From Viscum album (Eukaryota > Streptophyta > Magnoliopsida > Santalales > Viscaceae): a stretch of 64,000 bases of DNA. Position 1 is the first letter of the stretch. Each line of letters begins with the position of its first letter. The position numbers and the translations under genes are program-made. Under the pieces are notes generated by a model. It was not told where the DNA came from. It searched no databases and saw only the letters and a program-made list of their open reading frames with translations. Below, piece after piece: positions 23,957-34,335 of the stretch. The stretch is taken from assembly GCA_963277665.1 (NCBI GenBank), contig OY728128.1, forward strand, positions 1,862,120,988 through 1,862,184,987, written 5' to 3'.

Positions 23957-23967
23957 CTCTGATACCA
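23957..23967 (-). other. Primer-binding site, initiator Met-tRNA
   Basis: The minus strand reads TGGTATCAGAG two bases after the 5' LTR end at 23970. This is the standard complement of the initiator Met-tRNA 3' end and fixes the element on the minus strand. Confidence 0.92.
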
Positions 23968-25556
23968 ACTGTAGGGACCCGAAGCTTCACGTACATAGAT
24001 ATTACATTACTTTTGCGGAATACATAGTACATAACAAAACACACACACAAGGACCGTAATAGTTTAGTGTCTTTGGAAACTCGGAATATAATCTTCTAAT
24101 CATGGTGAAAGATCTTCAATATCTCCCATAAAGATCATCCTTTTTTTATACCTAAAACATTTCTTTATATCCTGGGGAAAAGAAAACATAAAAGGGTGAG
24201 CTCAAATTCTTAGTAGGGGTAAACAAAAGAAATATCAATCAGATCGTATACATAAGAACATAGCTTTTGGAAATCTTAACCTTCAAAAGAGCTCATAATA
24301 TCATAACATGGGATAAATCATAGAAGTGAAATGTAATACCAACAATCATAACATAAAACATAAAACATTGTGGCATACACACATAATCATAGAGAATCAT
24401 TTCTTGTTAGTCAAGACTCATTGCCAAGACTATCTTAGTGGACAAAGTCCCTTTCTGAACCGCGTCACCCTCGTTTCAGTCATGTTTCACTGAACCGGTA
24501 TAACCTACCATTCCAGCCATGTCTATCTCATGAGATATAAAATCTTTACCCAATGCATTGGAGGGAGATATAGCTCCCACCCATCTCATAATGATACCAT
24601 TCTTATGTGTGCCACAAAATCATAAATCATACATCATTGCATAACCCATTTAATAAAATGGGATTCTTTAACATCATTCCATCATAATCCATAAACAATT
24701 GATATCATTTCATTATAAGGAAATTGAAACAATTTAAATCATAGAGACATTTTACTTGAAACATACATATCAAATAATGTCATCTTAGATGGAAAATAGT
24801 TTTGAGAAAAACACTTGAAATGAATTCTTGAGGAAAATATATTTTCTTCTTTAAAATCATTTTCTTTTCACAAAATTCCATGAAATTTTAAAAGATAAGG
24901 GTTTTGTTGAAAATAATCATGCAATATTGTAGAGGAAGATTCTTGAAAATGAGGTGTTATAAAAACGTAAAAATCCTTTCACACCGTATAAGTTAAAAAA
25001 TAACATTCTCCTCGTACTTTTGTCGGAAAAGTCAAAAAGTACCTTATATGGCAACCAAAGGAAAGATTTCATTCATACAATGTGGTAAAAAGTCAATAAA
25101 GGGTAAAAATGACTTTAAAAATTCATGGAAGAATGGTAAACATTTTTAGAAAACATGGTCATGGATGATAAACGTAACCCCAGTAAATTCTTACGTATAA
25201 GCAATCTCGGATAAAAATGAGATTGAAAATTTATCCCTTACCTTAGGTCTGACTTGCTTTGTACGAGTCCGAACCTCCTGTATAATGATTTAAATCATGT
25301 TATTGACTTATTCCATAATCATATTCATTGTTATTATATCATATATGGTCCACTTATGACTTTATATTACCCGTTCTTTTGTAAATTCATGTTAATGTAG
25401 CGTTTTCGGTAAAATCATCTCATTTGTCATTCGTGTTTTTAACTTGTAATTATTAATATGATTACTTGGATCATGATTACTTATATCCAGAATGTAAAAC
25501 ATGATTTATATATAATATATATTCAGAATATACATATATATAATATATTGATAAAT

Positions 25557-25622
25557 GGAATGAAATACACCGTTCATGGAGACGGTAGTCCGTACGTACG
25601 CATGAACGCTGTTTTCGTTTCC
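25557..25622 (-). repeat. Hairpin module a, 5' LTR
   Basis: The arms CGTTCATG and CATGAACG and the 22-base loop are identical to module a in the 3' LTR. The outer arm differs at a few bases. Confidence 0.85.
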
Positions 25623-25752
25623 TTATTGAATTGATTGGAATTAAGAAGATGACATACATATAAATATACATAAATCCAGTATCATTATTATGTCATATAT
25701 TTCATTAGTACTTATTATATATACTTTATAATCATTCATGAATGGTTAATGT

Positions 25753-25820
25753 GGAGAATGAATCTCATCGCGTCGTGGAGACGGTAGTCCGTACGTACGC
25801 ACGAGCGAGGATATCGTTCC
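25753..25820 (-). repeat. Hairpin module b, 5' LTR
   Basis: The left arm CATCGCGTCGTG and the loop are as in the 3' LTR. The right arm is CACGAGCGAGG, with one changed base, so pairing is slightly eroded. Confidence 0.8.
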
Positions 25821-25937
25821 TATGTTCGTGGAATTGTGTTAAAGTGTATGTATACTATTTCAGTATCAATATCACTTTATAATCATCATATATAGTTACT
25901 CATTACACCATTATACACATCCTATTAAGGTGGTGGT

Positions 25938-26007
25938 GGAAAATAGATTACACCATGGCGTGGAGATGGTACTCCGTACGTACGCACGCGCGATGATTTC
26001 ATTTTCC
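25938..26007 (-). repeat. Hairpin module c, 5' LTR
   Basis: The arms CACCATGGCGTG and CACGCGCGATG pair with a bulged G. The wobble pair of the 3' LTR copy is here a C-G pair. The outer arms GGAAAAT and ATTTTCC are exactly complementary. Confidence 0.8.
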
Positions 26008-26159
26008 ATAGGATGGATAGATGGTTAAATAGGGTTTTTTCATACTTATAATAAATTATCAGTATATGATTGATACTGATGTTATTACTTCATAATGAAA
26101 CAACTAAAGAAGAAGAATTTGAAGAAGAATGAAATTGGAAAGGATCGGTAATGGATATT

Positions 26160-26172
26160 ACCTCTTCTTTGA
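26160..26172 (-). promoter_or_regulatory. Splice-donor-like motif in the nested element's 5' LTR
   Basis: The minus strand reads AAAGAAGAGGTAATATCC with the AG|GT junction at 26161-26162. It lies about 170 bp downstream of the TATA box. The same motif at the same distance is present in LTR copies C, D and, altered, A and B. Use as a splice site is inference. Confidence 0.45.
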
Positions 26173-26330
26173 AGTGCTTCTTAGAGACCTCCTTTTAGGG
26201 CACTAAAATTGGTCTTTTAAGAAGACCAAGACCTCTAGGATGATACTAGGGAAGTGGAGAAGCGATTTTGGCCGGGGTTGGCCAAGCTTGAATGCTCAAA
26301 TTGGTGTGAGGAGGAGAGGGAGGAGGTGCC

Positions 26331-26338
26331 TTTTTATA
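26331..26338 (-). promoter_or_regulatory. TATA box of the nested element
   Basis: The minus strand reads TATAAAAA, preceded by CTCTCCTCCC and followed by a C-rich stretch with CTCACACC. Transcription would start near 26300, so most of the LTR, with all three hairpin modules, would form the RNA leader. Confidence 0.7.
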
Positions 26339-27385
26339 AGGGAGGAGAGGGACACCTTTGGAATAGCTAAAAATATTATTTTATTATAAAGTCAAGTTCG
26401 ATTTTAAATAGCTCCAAAATTGATTTATTTCGAGGCTAAGGTGGGGATGGGTCGAAATCCTCTCATCCAATAGAATTTAGACAAGTTTAGGTTCCTATTT
26501 TAACCTTATCATTTAGATTTAACATTAAGTTAAATAATTTTACTTTTACCGTGTATTCTTGTGTTCTTATACTATAAGGTTAATAAACATACTATATCAA
26601 GCCAAACGAACCCCAAGTTGTTTGTTATTAATATATATAACATTATCTAAGTCATTTGGCCGAACCATAGATTTTTAGGAATTAAATAACAATTAATAAT
26701 ATAATATTTGTTTTAAAAACTATTTTATGTCAATTTTGACACTATTTGGTAATTGATTTTTGTGAAAATCATAACATAATGATAAGTTAGAACAAAGTTA
26801 ATTAAATCCTGCTGTTAAAATAAATAGCGTGTTTTTAAGAAACAATATCTATCAAAAGATTGACACTTGTTTATATCTGGTTTAAATGTGAAATTACATC
26901 CAATGACCAACATTGTATTAAATTGTAAAAATATATTCTAAATATACTTTAAAACCACTCAAATTAATAATTTATCACTATTAATTATTTAGATTGAAAA
27001 AGTTGTTTTTAACTAAAATTTAGTAATTTTCACTATTCATCAAAATATGAATGTTATCCAAAAATTACCAAAATTTCACCGTAAGCTAATTTCGATATTC
27101 CGAATCCAAAAATGAAGTCCATTTTGAGAGCTAAAATTTCAAAAAATTTAAAAGGTGGTTATTACTATTCATAATGGCTAGTTTTAATAATATTTTAATA
27201 GCATATCGTTGTTCAGTGAAACTCAGTATTGCGTACTACACACGCTATCGAGGATGGTTGTGATTGCGTGTAATGCAAGTCAAGTCAAGGATGTGTGTTG
27301 TGCAAGCTCCTTTTGGTGTAGCGTACAACACAAGACATTAATAAAATTAAAAAGAATATTTTTCATAAAATCTCAGGCTGTTACA

Positions 27386-27390
27386 TATGA
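27386..27390 (+). repeat. Target-site duplication, right copy
   Basis: TATGA directly follows the CA end of the right LTR and matches 17038-17042. Confidence 0.95.
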
Positions 27391-29337
27391 TCTCATATAT
27401 GGAATCATTGTTACGAGTTACTTTTGGAGTCCTTTATCTTTCTGACATTCCCCTTTTTAAAGGATGTTTTATTATTCATTTGTATGATGTGGGTTTATAT
27501 AATGTATTTTTGAAATACTAATCCATTAATGACTAAGGTGAATTTTGATGGTGAACATAATTTTAATGATTTTAGAATATAACACCTTGAGATTTTATAA
27601 ATTTTTATAAATGAATTTAATCATTATTATATTCTTTTTATTCAAATGAATTATATTTTCATAAGATATATACTCCTATATATTATCTATTGATTACAGG
27701 TTTAAAAATAATAATGTTTTTTTTGAAAAACTATATGTTTTTAATAAAAAGATCAATCTCTCTTTGAGCACAGAATTTAAAATAAATATTTACCAATATT
27801 ATAAAATTTATTTTAATAAATAATATTATTTTTTTTCGATTTTAAATTCTAAAATTATCTTACGGTATCTTTTATTTGTTCTTCTAAAATGATTATTTTT
27901 TTACATTTTGTAAACAATACTAAATTTTAATTGATGACTAAATTTTAGATTTAATTATTTATAAGGATAAATGATATGTTAAATTATTATTTTAGTTAAA
28001 TTAGGTAATTTTTATTTGAATTAATAAAATATATTTTATTATAATAATTTAGACATTGAAATTAGATATAAAAATAATGAAAACTTTTGGACATTCCTAT
28101 TTTCCAAACCTACCTTCTCATCACATATGTGAGATTAATTATTGATTAATTTTTTAAATTTTTTTAAATTGAATTTGGAAAAATAGATTTCTTATTTTGA
28201 TTCTACATAATTTAGAATTTATAATTAGAAAAATATTTTTTTTAACAAAAATTTATTGTGAATGCCTCAAAATTTTATATAATGGTTAAGGAAAAACCTT
28301 GATTTATATAGGGTTAAATTAGAATGATTAGTTTAAAAGTGTCCTAAAATATTATATTAATTTTATTTAATGATATTAGATACATTTTTCATCAATGTCT
28401 CTAATATTTTGAAATTCCATGCCACTTTCCTTTGAATATGACCCACAAAATAATTTAAATAATGGAAAAACCTAAAAACAATATATTTTTATTAATTTTA
28501 ATATCTATAATTATTTTTTATTATAAAAACAACATATTATAGGTTATAAGAATTATTTTTAATGATAATTTATTTTTTTCAATGATAAAATATTTTAATT
28601 TTTTAGAGACGAAATAAGTACGTTAAATTATTAATATAATCACTAGAAATTATAGTGTATTCCAAATGAATTTTTAATACCAATAAATATTTACTATAGT
28701 CTATTAATGGACAAATTGTTCAATTGAAATGACTATATTGTCCTTTAAATAGCCAAAACTCTATTATCGTGATTACAGATAAAGTGTAGTTTTGGTTCAT
28801 TACTAGTGATTGAGTTAAAATTTACTTCCAACACACAAATGATTTACATTATATATATTATATATAGAATTTATATTTATTGGGTCCAAATAAATTAATT
28901 ATTATCATCCGTATTTATTCTAGAAGGAATGTTTTACGATGTTATAAAACTATTTACCATAGTGAAGAACCAAAATGGTAAAAATAGGGAAGAATAAAAG
29001 TAATGGAAGGAAATGCTTAAACATGTGTTTAGTGGTGTAGTGGAGTTATGGATAAAAAATAAAGTACCTAAAAAAATTTAATTTTTAATTTTTGTGCCAC
29101 ATTAAGTAATATTAGACTCCTAATAGTGAATACTTCCAGTATTTACAAGAATGACACTCCTTCTCAACTATAATAAGTAAATCACTTCCATCTCTTTCTC
29201 ACACCCTCACACCTATTTGGATAGGAAAATACCTAGTAAAATCAATTCTATATACTCCTACTCAAAATATATATGTCTTAGTATGGGTATAAATCAATCC
29301 TAATAATTCATTATTTCAATCCTATAGAGGATACCCA

Positions 29338-29351
29338 AAGAAGAGGTAATG
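29338..29351 (+). promoter_or_regulatory. Splice-donor-like motif (copy C)
   Basis: AAGAAGAGGTAATG is intact here, about 174 bp past the TATA-like box and about 190 bp before the first GACTACC-type module. Confidence 0.45.
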
Positions 29352-29504
29352 TACTTCAATGAGCATATTTGTAATATGTCATTATCCCCACCATCATTTA
29401 TTATCATTCTAGGATTATGTAATAACATAATTATCATAAATAAATATATATTTATATGTTATGGTTGTTATCTAAAAACCCCACACTTCCAACAAATGGG
29501 TTAT

Positions 29505-29965
29505 GAATCCATCATTCTGGTGTATGACAGAGTACCACCTCATGAACCGATGTCATTCATTTTTCTATTACCACTTCTCCAGATTGTGAATAATGATGAT
29601 CATGTGTTTTATATATTATTGTAATTGTTATTATGATATTCTTATTATACATTAATTTTTATATCAACCATACCTCTATACATTCCATTTCTTGGAAATA
29701 CGACAACATCGTTTGTGTGTACAATGTAATACCGCCTCGTGAAGAAATGTGATTTGTTCATGAATTAAAAGGAATGTATTATAGAATTATGTCATATAAA
29801 TTTAATATATATATATATATTAAATAAATAGTAATTTGGAATGATAATATATGTACATTACTTTTCATTCCCTCAACCCAACTAGAAAATTTACAAAACA
29901 TCGTTCATATATACATATGAAATACCATCTCCAATAACATTGTATTTCATTTCATATCACTAAAT
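29505..29965 (+). repeat. Three spaced GACTACC-type modules (LTR copy C)
   Basis: Cores AGAGTACCACCTC (29529-29541), a TAATACCGCCTC core (about 29727-29739) and AAATACCATCTCC (29920-29932) are 193-198 bp apart. Each is followed by a TGTnATTyrTTCAT-like stretch, as in the nested element. The arms are only partly complementary. Confidence 0.7.
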
Positions 29966-32280
29966 TTTATGGATTGATGTAATTACGAATATAATAAAAA
30001 AATATTATATTTTATTATTTTATTATTTGGTAAATTATAAACCATGATCAATGTAAGAGAATAAAAAATCATATTAAATACAAAAAACCAAAGCAATAAT
30101 TAATTGAAACATTACATTAACATGGAATTATTAATAAAAAACTAATAAAAGGAAATAATAAAAACATATATGGTATTATATATATGATTGTTGTTATATA
30201 ATATTTTTATAATAAATTTATATTTTTTATACAATAGGGTTTATCATCTGTCATGGAAGTTATTTATTATGGTTAGAGTATTTCTGTCTCACTTTCATTT
30301 TTTATAAGAGACAACAAATATTCATCACATGTTTGTTTTATGTGATGTATATAATTCTAATGATGTATATTAGGATGATTTTTATTCATATACATTTTAG
30401 GATATCAATTTAATGGAATTTATGTGTCAGAAATCATCAAATTGATAATGGATTGTCGCCTACATTATCCTTGATTTTTGGTGTATATTATGGTATAAAC
30501 CTATATTAATTCACAAGTTTTACATACATACTCTTTTGAAATTTAATATCAAGAATTTTTTACCTTCATGATATTTTATGTTCCATTTAATTATATTCCT
30601 TCATAGTTATTACGATTCAATGTTAGCAAATTGGTAATTATTCTATGTTATATCTCGTCATTTAATAAAATTATTTTTGATTTTGTTTCCAATGATAAAC
30701 TCATATTAAACACCTTTCATGAAAATAGTTAATGTTCTATTCTTCTTGTTATTCACGATACTTTAATGTAGTTACTCCATTTTAAAATCTTTTTTTAATA
30801 TAATTGATAATTTTAAGAAAATACCACTTTATTTCATTATTTTATTAGAAAATTCATTCATCCAAAACCATGTCTTAAAAAAGTTCAAAAATTATGTATT
30901 ATTAAAAATTGGTTTTTAAAAGATATTTTTTTACATTATTGGACTTTTTTACAAAATCGTATTAAAATGAATCTTCATTTTATTTTCTAATATATTGTCT
31001 ATTGGATTATAATTGAAATGTGAAAGTATTATTTTTTAATATGCATGACTTGTACAGTATTTCCAGATCTTATAATTGCACAATTATTTCATGATTCCCC
31101 AATAATTGTTCAATTTTCATTTTAATTAATATTTTTTCTTAACATTTTTGAATTTTTGAGACATTATAAACTGTATTTTCTGATGGAAATTATTTTGAAA
31201 ATGTTTTATGTTTTAAAAATTATTTTCAATGAAATAATGATAACTTCCCAAAGAATTATTTTAAATGATCAATAAAAATAGCATTCCATATAAGATTTAA
31301 TTTTTGAGGTTCAATATGCCTTAATGTGGATATAATCTGAGGATATTATTCTTACTCTTTCTGTGATTGCTTTTTTTTTTCACGATGATAATTTTTTTGA
31401 AAGCCATCTCTTATCTATGTGTTATAAAATGATTAAATTTCTAGAAAAACTTATTAGTTTTATAGAATATTCTATGAATAAATGATTATAAAGCCTGTCA
31501 CTTTTCAACAAGTTATTATTGGATTAATATTCTATGATACCAATTTCATTTAAGGGGTTATGATATGATGAATTTTATAATATTATGGAAGACTCACATA
31601 TGATTTTTTATATGTGATTGGTGGTACCAATACCATGATCCAATGAAGTGGTTGACAATAAATTTTATAAGACCTCAATGTGTATATGGTATGTTATCAT
31701 ATGCTTGAAAGGTGGTTAAAGGTAGGTTATCCTAATACCATAATAGGTACATGGTAGGTCAGAAAAATCATATAATGTTATGAATATCCTTGTGGGTATC
31801 CTAGGCATATGATTATCAATGATTATGTGAATTCCAAAAATCGATTTCTTATTAAAATTTTATACTCTAATAGATCATGTACATTGATTTACATAGGATT
31901 CTATTCTAATATACTACCTTAATTTTGTCTATGACTCGTTATTATGATATTTGATACGCAGGGTATGGTTTTTAATTGTTATTCTCATGTTCACATACCC
32001 TTTTACTCATGTTATGCTTATGTATCTTAATTTTTTATTCTTATTGAGAATCATATCTCACTCTTTCTTATGTATCCATTAAAAATGTTATAAATAGATA
32101 TATTATGTATGAAATGTACAATACTTTTTTTAGTAATGAAGATCTTAGTGGGATATGGTGCAGTTTAATTATGGACTAGTATTTATGTTTCAATGTTTCC
32201 CAATAAATTGAAATATTGTAGTCCTCAAGTATGTGTTTATGTAATATAATGAATATTCAAAAAAAATATGTAATATAAAT

Positions 32281-34335
32281 GTATTATAAGCCTCATTCCC
32301 TCCATGGTGTTATGCTTGAAGAATACTCTGTACCCATTATTAGTGTCACCATTTTCTCCTCATTCTCCAATTACTTCCATGCAAGTTATAAAAATAAATA
32401 TACAAATAAATATATATAATTAAAGAAAATTCGTTTACATTTAATGGGCCAATAAGGTTATTCAATCCCACATTTTATGATTTCTCAATCACCCCTACAA
32501 GTGTTCCTTGATATGTCTCATCTTTTAATCACTACTTTATTTTGAAATTTCTATTTGTGGATAATATGAATAGATATAATACATATAGATAATGAACCAA
32601 ATATATAGGTTTAATATCATTATTAAGATCCATGGGAGGTTCTGTCCAATTTTGGGATGTCTAATTTTTCAGTCTCTTTAAATTTCCACTACTTCTCAAT
32701 TCTATAATTCATTACTCAGGCCTCACTAATTCAAATCCAATTGCATAACAATAACCATGTTTATTATTTTATATGTTAATCAAATCATTTTTTCGTGTAA
32801 CATCATACTATGGATGGCCTATAGAGATAGGTATATCACTCAATACTCACTTCTTCTAAAGAATAATCTCTTCAATTCTTACCATCTTCTTTATTGTGTA
32901 TGTCATTACAATAACATCATTTTCCACTAAAATCCCTTTCATATATGAAGATATCTGTGATAGAGCTCAGTGGATTACCTAACAAAGGTGCTTTGGGTAG
33001 AAAATATTATTTCCGATCTAGTGTTTCTTTTATGATCATTACCCCTATTTTACTCAACAAAATTAGATGATGTTCCACACGAACATCTATAAAACATTCC
33101 ACCCCTTTTCTAGGATGGATTTTAAATTTACGAGAGAACTGTTATGGAATTTGTACCTTGAAAAATATGATTTTTTCAACATGAGATACTAGTATGAAAT
33201 TTCCAGGAATAATTCTATATAGTCACCCTCATACTCATATCTTTTATCATTAATATTCATTTCAACTATAGGGTTACCATAAAGGGGGAAATCCAACATT
33301 AGGTGTGGATATGGGAGCTTTAAATCTTTCTTAGCACATAGAGACAATTGTAAGATATTAGATAATTCCTTCAAAGATGATCTAAATCAACATTTATGAA
33401 CTTTTACCTTATAAGGAATTTCAAAAACATTTAAATGATGCACTTTTTAGACCCATAGTACCTGAAATGGGCATGATATGTGAAATGGTTCTTTTAATAT
33501 AGATTTTAATCAACCACTAGTGAATTACATAACAGATTAGAAACATTTTTCCCATGGTATCCCCCCTATGATCATGGAAAAAAATGTACTTGGATACAAA
33601 TTTTTTTTGGAAACATAAACATGTTTCTTGTAAAAAATTATACATATGCCAAGAATCTCTTGAAGTCTTGTTTATATAAAGATGTTGGAATTTATTTTGT
33701 ACCCTCTTTATTTTCATCCATCATCAGATAGTGAGATTTTATTAATACCCTTTTCTAGACCAAGTTGAACCTTATTAGATAATTACTTGAAGGTCCATCC
33801 CATATAGAGATATAAATGTGCTCCATAATAGCCTTAAAACCCAATTCTAAATGTTGTATATGATCCTTCCTAATAATATTAACATAAATTTCCATGAATT
33901 ATTGTTTCAATATGTATTTTAGTTGATGTTCCACCAATACTGCCCTGGGGAGGATAAAATAATTATAAATAGATATCAGGACCCACAAAATTTATAAATT
34001 TTATATTTTTGAGAGATTTTTACAACTTCCTTATGGATAAGGTGGAAAGTGCTTTTCTTATGGATCCAATGAGTATGAATCTCATTAATAATATCATCAT
34101 TTTGATTAACCTATGTTTTTTTGATCTACGTGGCCTCATTGATCCAAAACATATTTTTATCTTTCAATAAATCATCATATTTATATTGTACCCATATTTC
34201 CATCATCAACATATGTTTTATGCATCCTATAGGGTGAAGATGAGAGTCTTCCACCATGACATTATGATAATCCATAGTCGGATGATATAATATATATGGA
34301 TATAAATGTTACCCTAGATACAATATGTGGGATTA
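32281..34335 (+). repeat. Right flank shared with 61936-64000
   Basis: This block lies beyond the LTR end yet aligns to the end of the window at an offset of about 29,670 bp. For example, CATCCTATAGGGTGAAGATG near 34224 matches 63891. It has no LTR features. Minus-strand frames at 33189-33374 and 33517-33717 have diverged counterparts in the other copy but match no family I recognise. Confidence 0.7.

Larger units (their letters stand above)
17043..27385 (-). mobile_element. Nested gag-only LTR retrotransposon, minus strand, complete ends
   Basis: The 10,343-bp element is bounded by TATGA duplications and by TG...CA LTR ends. On the minus strand it reads: 5' LTR (27385-23970), primer site, leader, gag with two stops, a non-coding 3' part with a tRNA-like segment, polypurine tract, 3' LTR (21265-17043). 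The internal region is only 2704 bp and has no protease, RT or integrase, so the element would have needed pol from a relative. LTR pairs differ at only about 5 positions in their first 118 bases, so it is clearly younger than its host element. The empty target site is preserved at 56798-56802. Confidence 0.93.
23970..27385 (-). repeat. 5' LTR of the nested element (3416 bp, internally deleted)
   Basis: It is close to identical to 17043-21265 apart from scattered substitutions, small indels and one 796-bp loss. The loss is at 26801-26808 (ATTAAATC), where the other LTR has two ATTAAATC copies (19885-19892 and 20681-20688) flanking the missing stretch. The TATA box is at 26331-26338. The three hairpin modules lie downstream of it in the transcribed direction. 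Confidence 0.93.
9784..32280 (+). mobile_element. Old gag-only LTR retrotransposon with about 5 kb LTRs, split by a nested element
   Basis: The blocks 9784-14985 and 27465-32280 are homologous and flank a short internal region (about 15000-17042 plus 27386-27464). A zinc-knuckle relic on the plus strand and a purine-rich AAAGGA just before the right-hand TG give the plus orientation. With the nested minus-strand element removed, the internal part is only about 2.1 kb, too small for pol. That resembles the non-autonomous gag-only class called TR-GAG (family knowledge). A diverged relative lies at 50646-61935. The left LTR lacks about the first 150 bp seen in the other copies. Confidence 0.75.
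27465..32280 (+). repeat. Long 3' LTR (copy C)
   Basis: It starts TGTTTTATTATTC after AAAGGA, a short polypurine tract. It is homologous to copy A and closest to copy D at 56877-61935. It lacks about 200 bp of the U3 repeat zone that copies A and D have. The TATA-like ATAATAAG is near 29167, the donor-like AAGAAGAGGTAATG at 29338-29351 and three modules at 29529-29932. An AT run lies at 29804-29821. Homology to copy A ends near 32280. Confidence 0.75.

Noticed and set aside
17043..27385. CRISPR-like array because of regularly spaced repeats
   Set aside because: There are three units only, about 190 bp apart, with diverged arms inside LTRs of a plant retrotransposon.
29349..29624. 91-codon plus-strand frame beginning at a conserved ATG
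   Set aside because: The ATG is part of the donor-like motif GGTAATG. The frame is not kept in copy D and covers a hairpin module.
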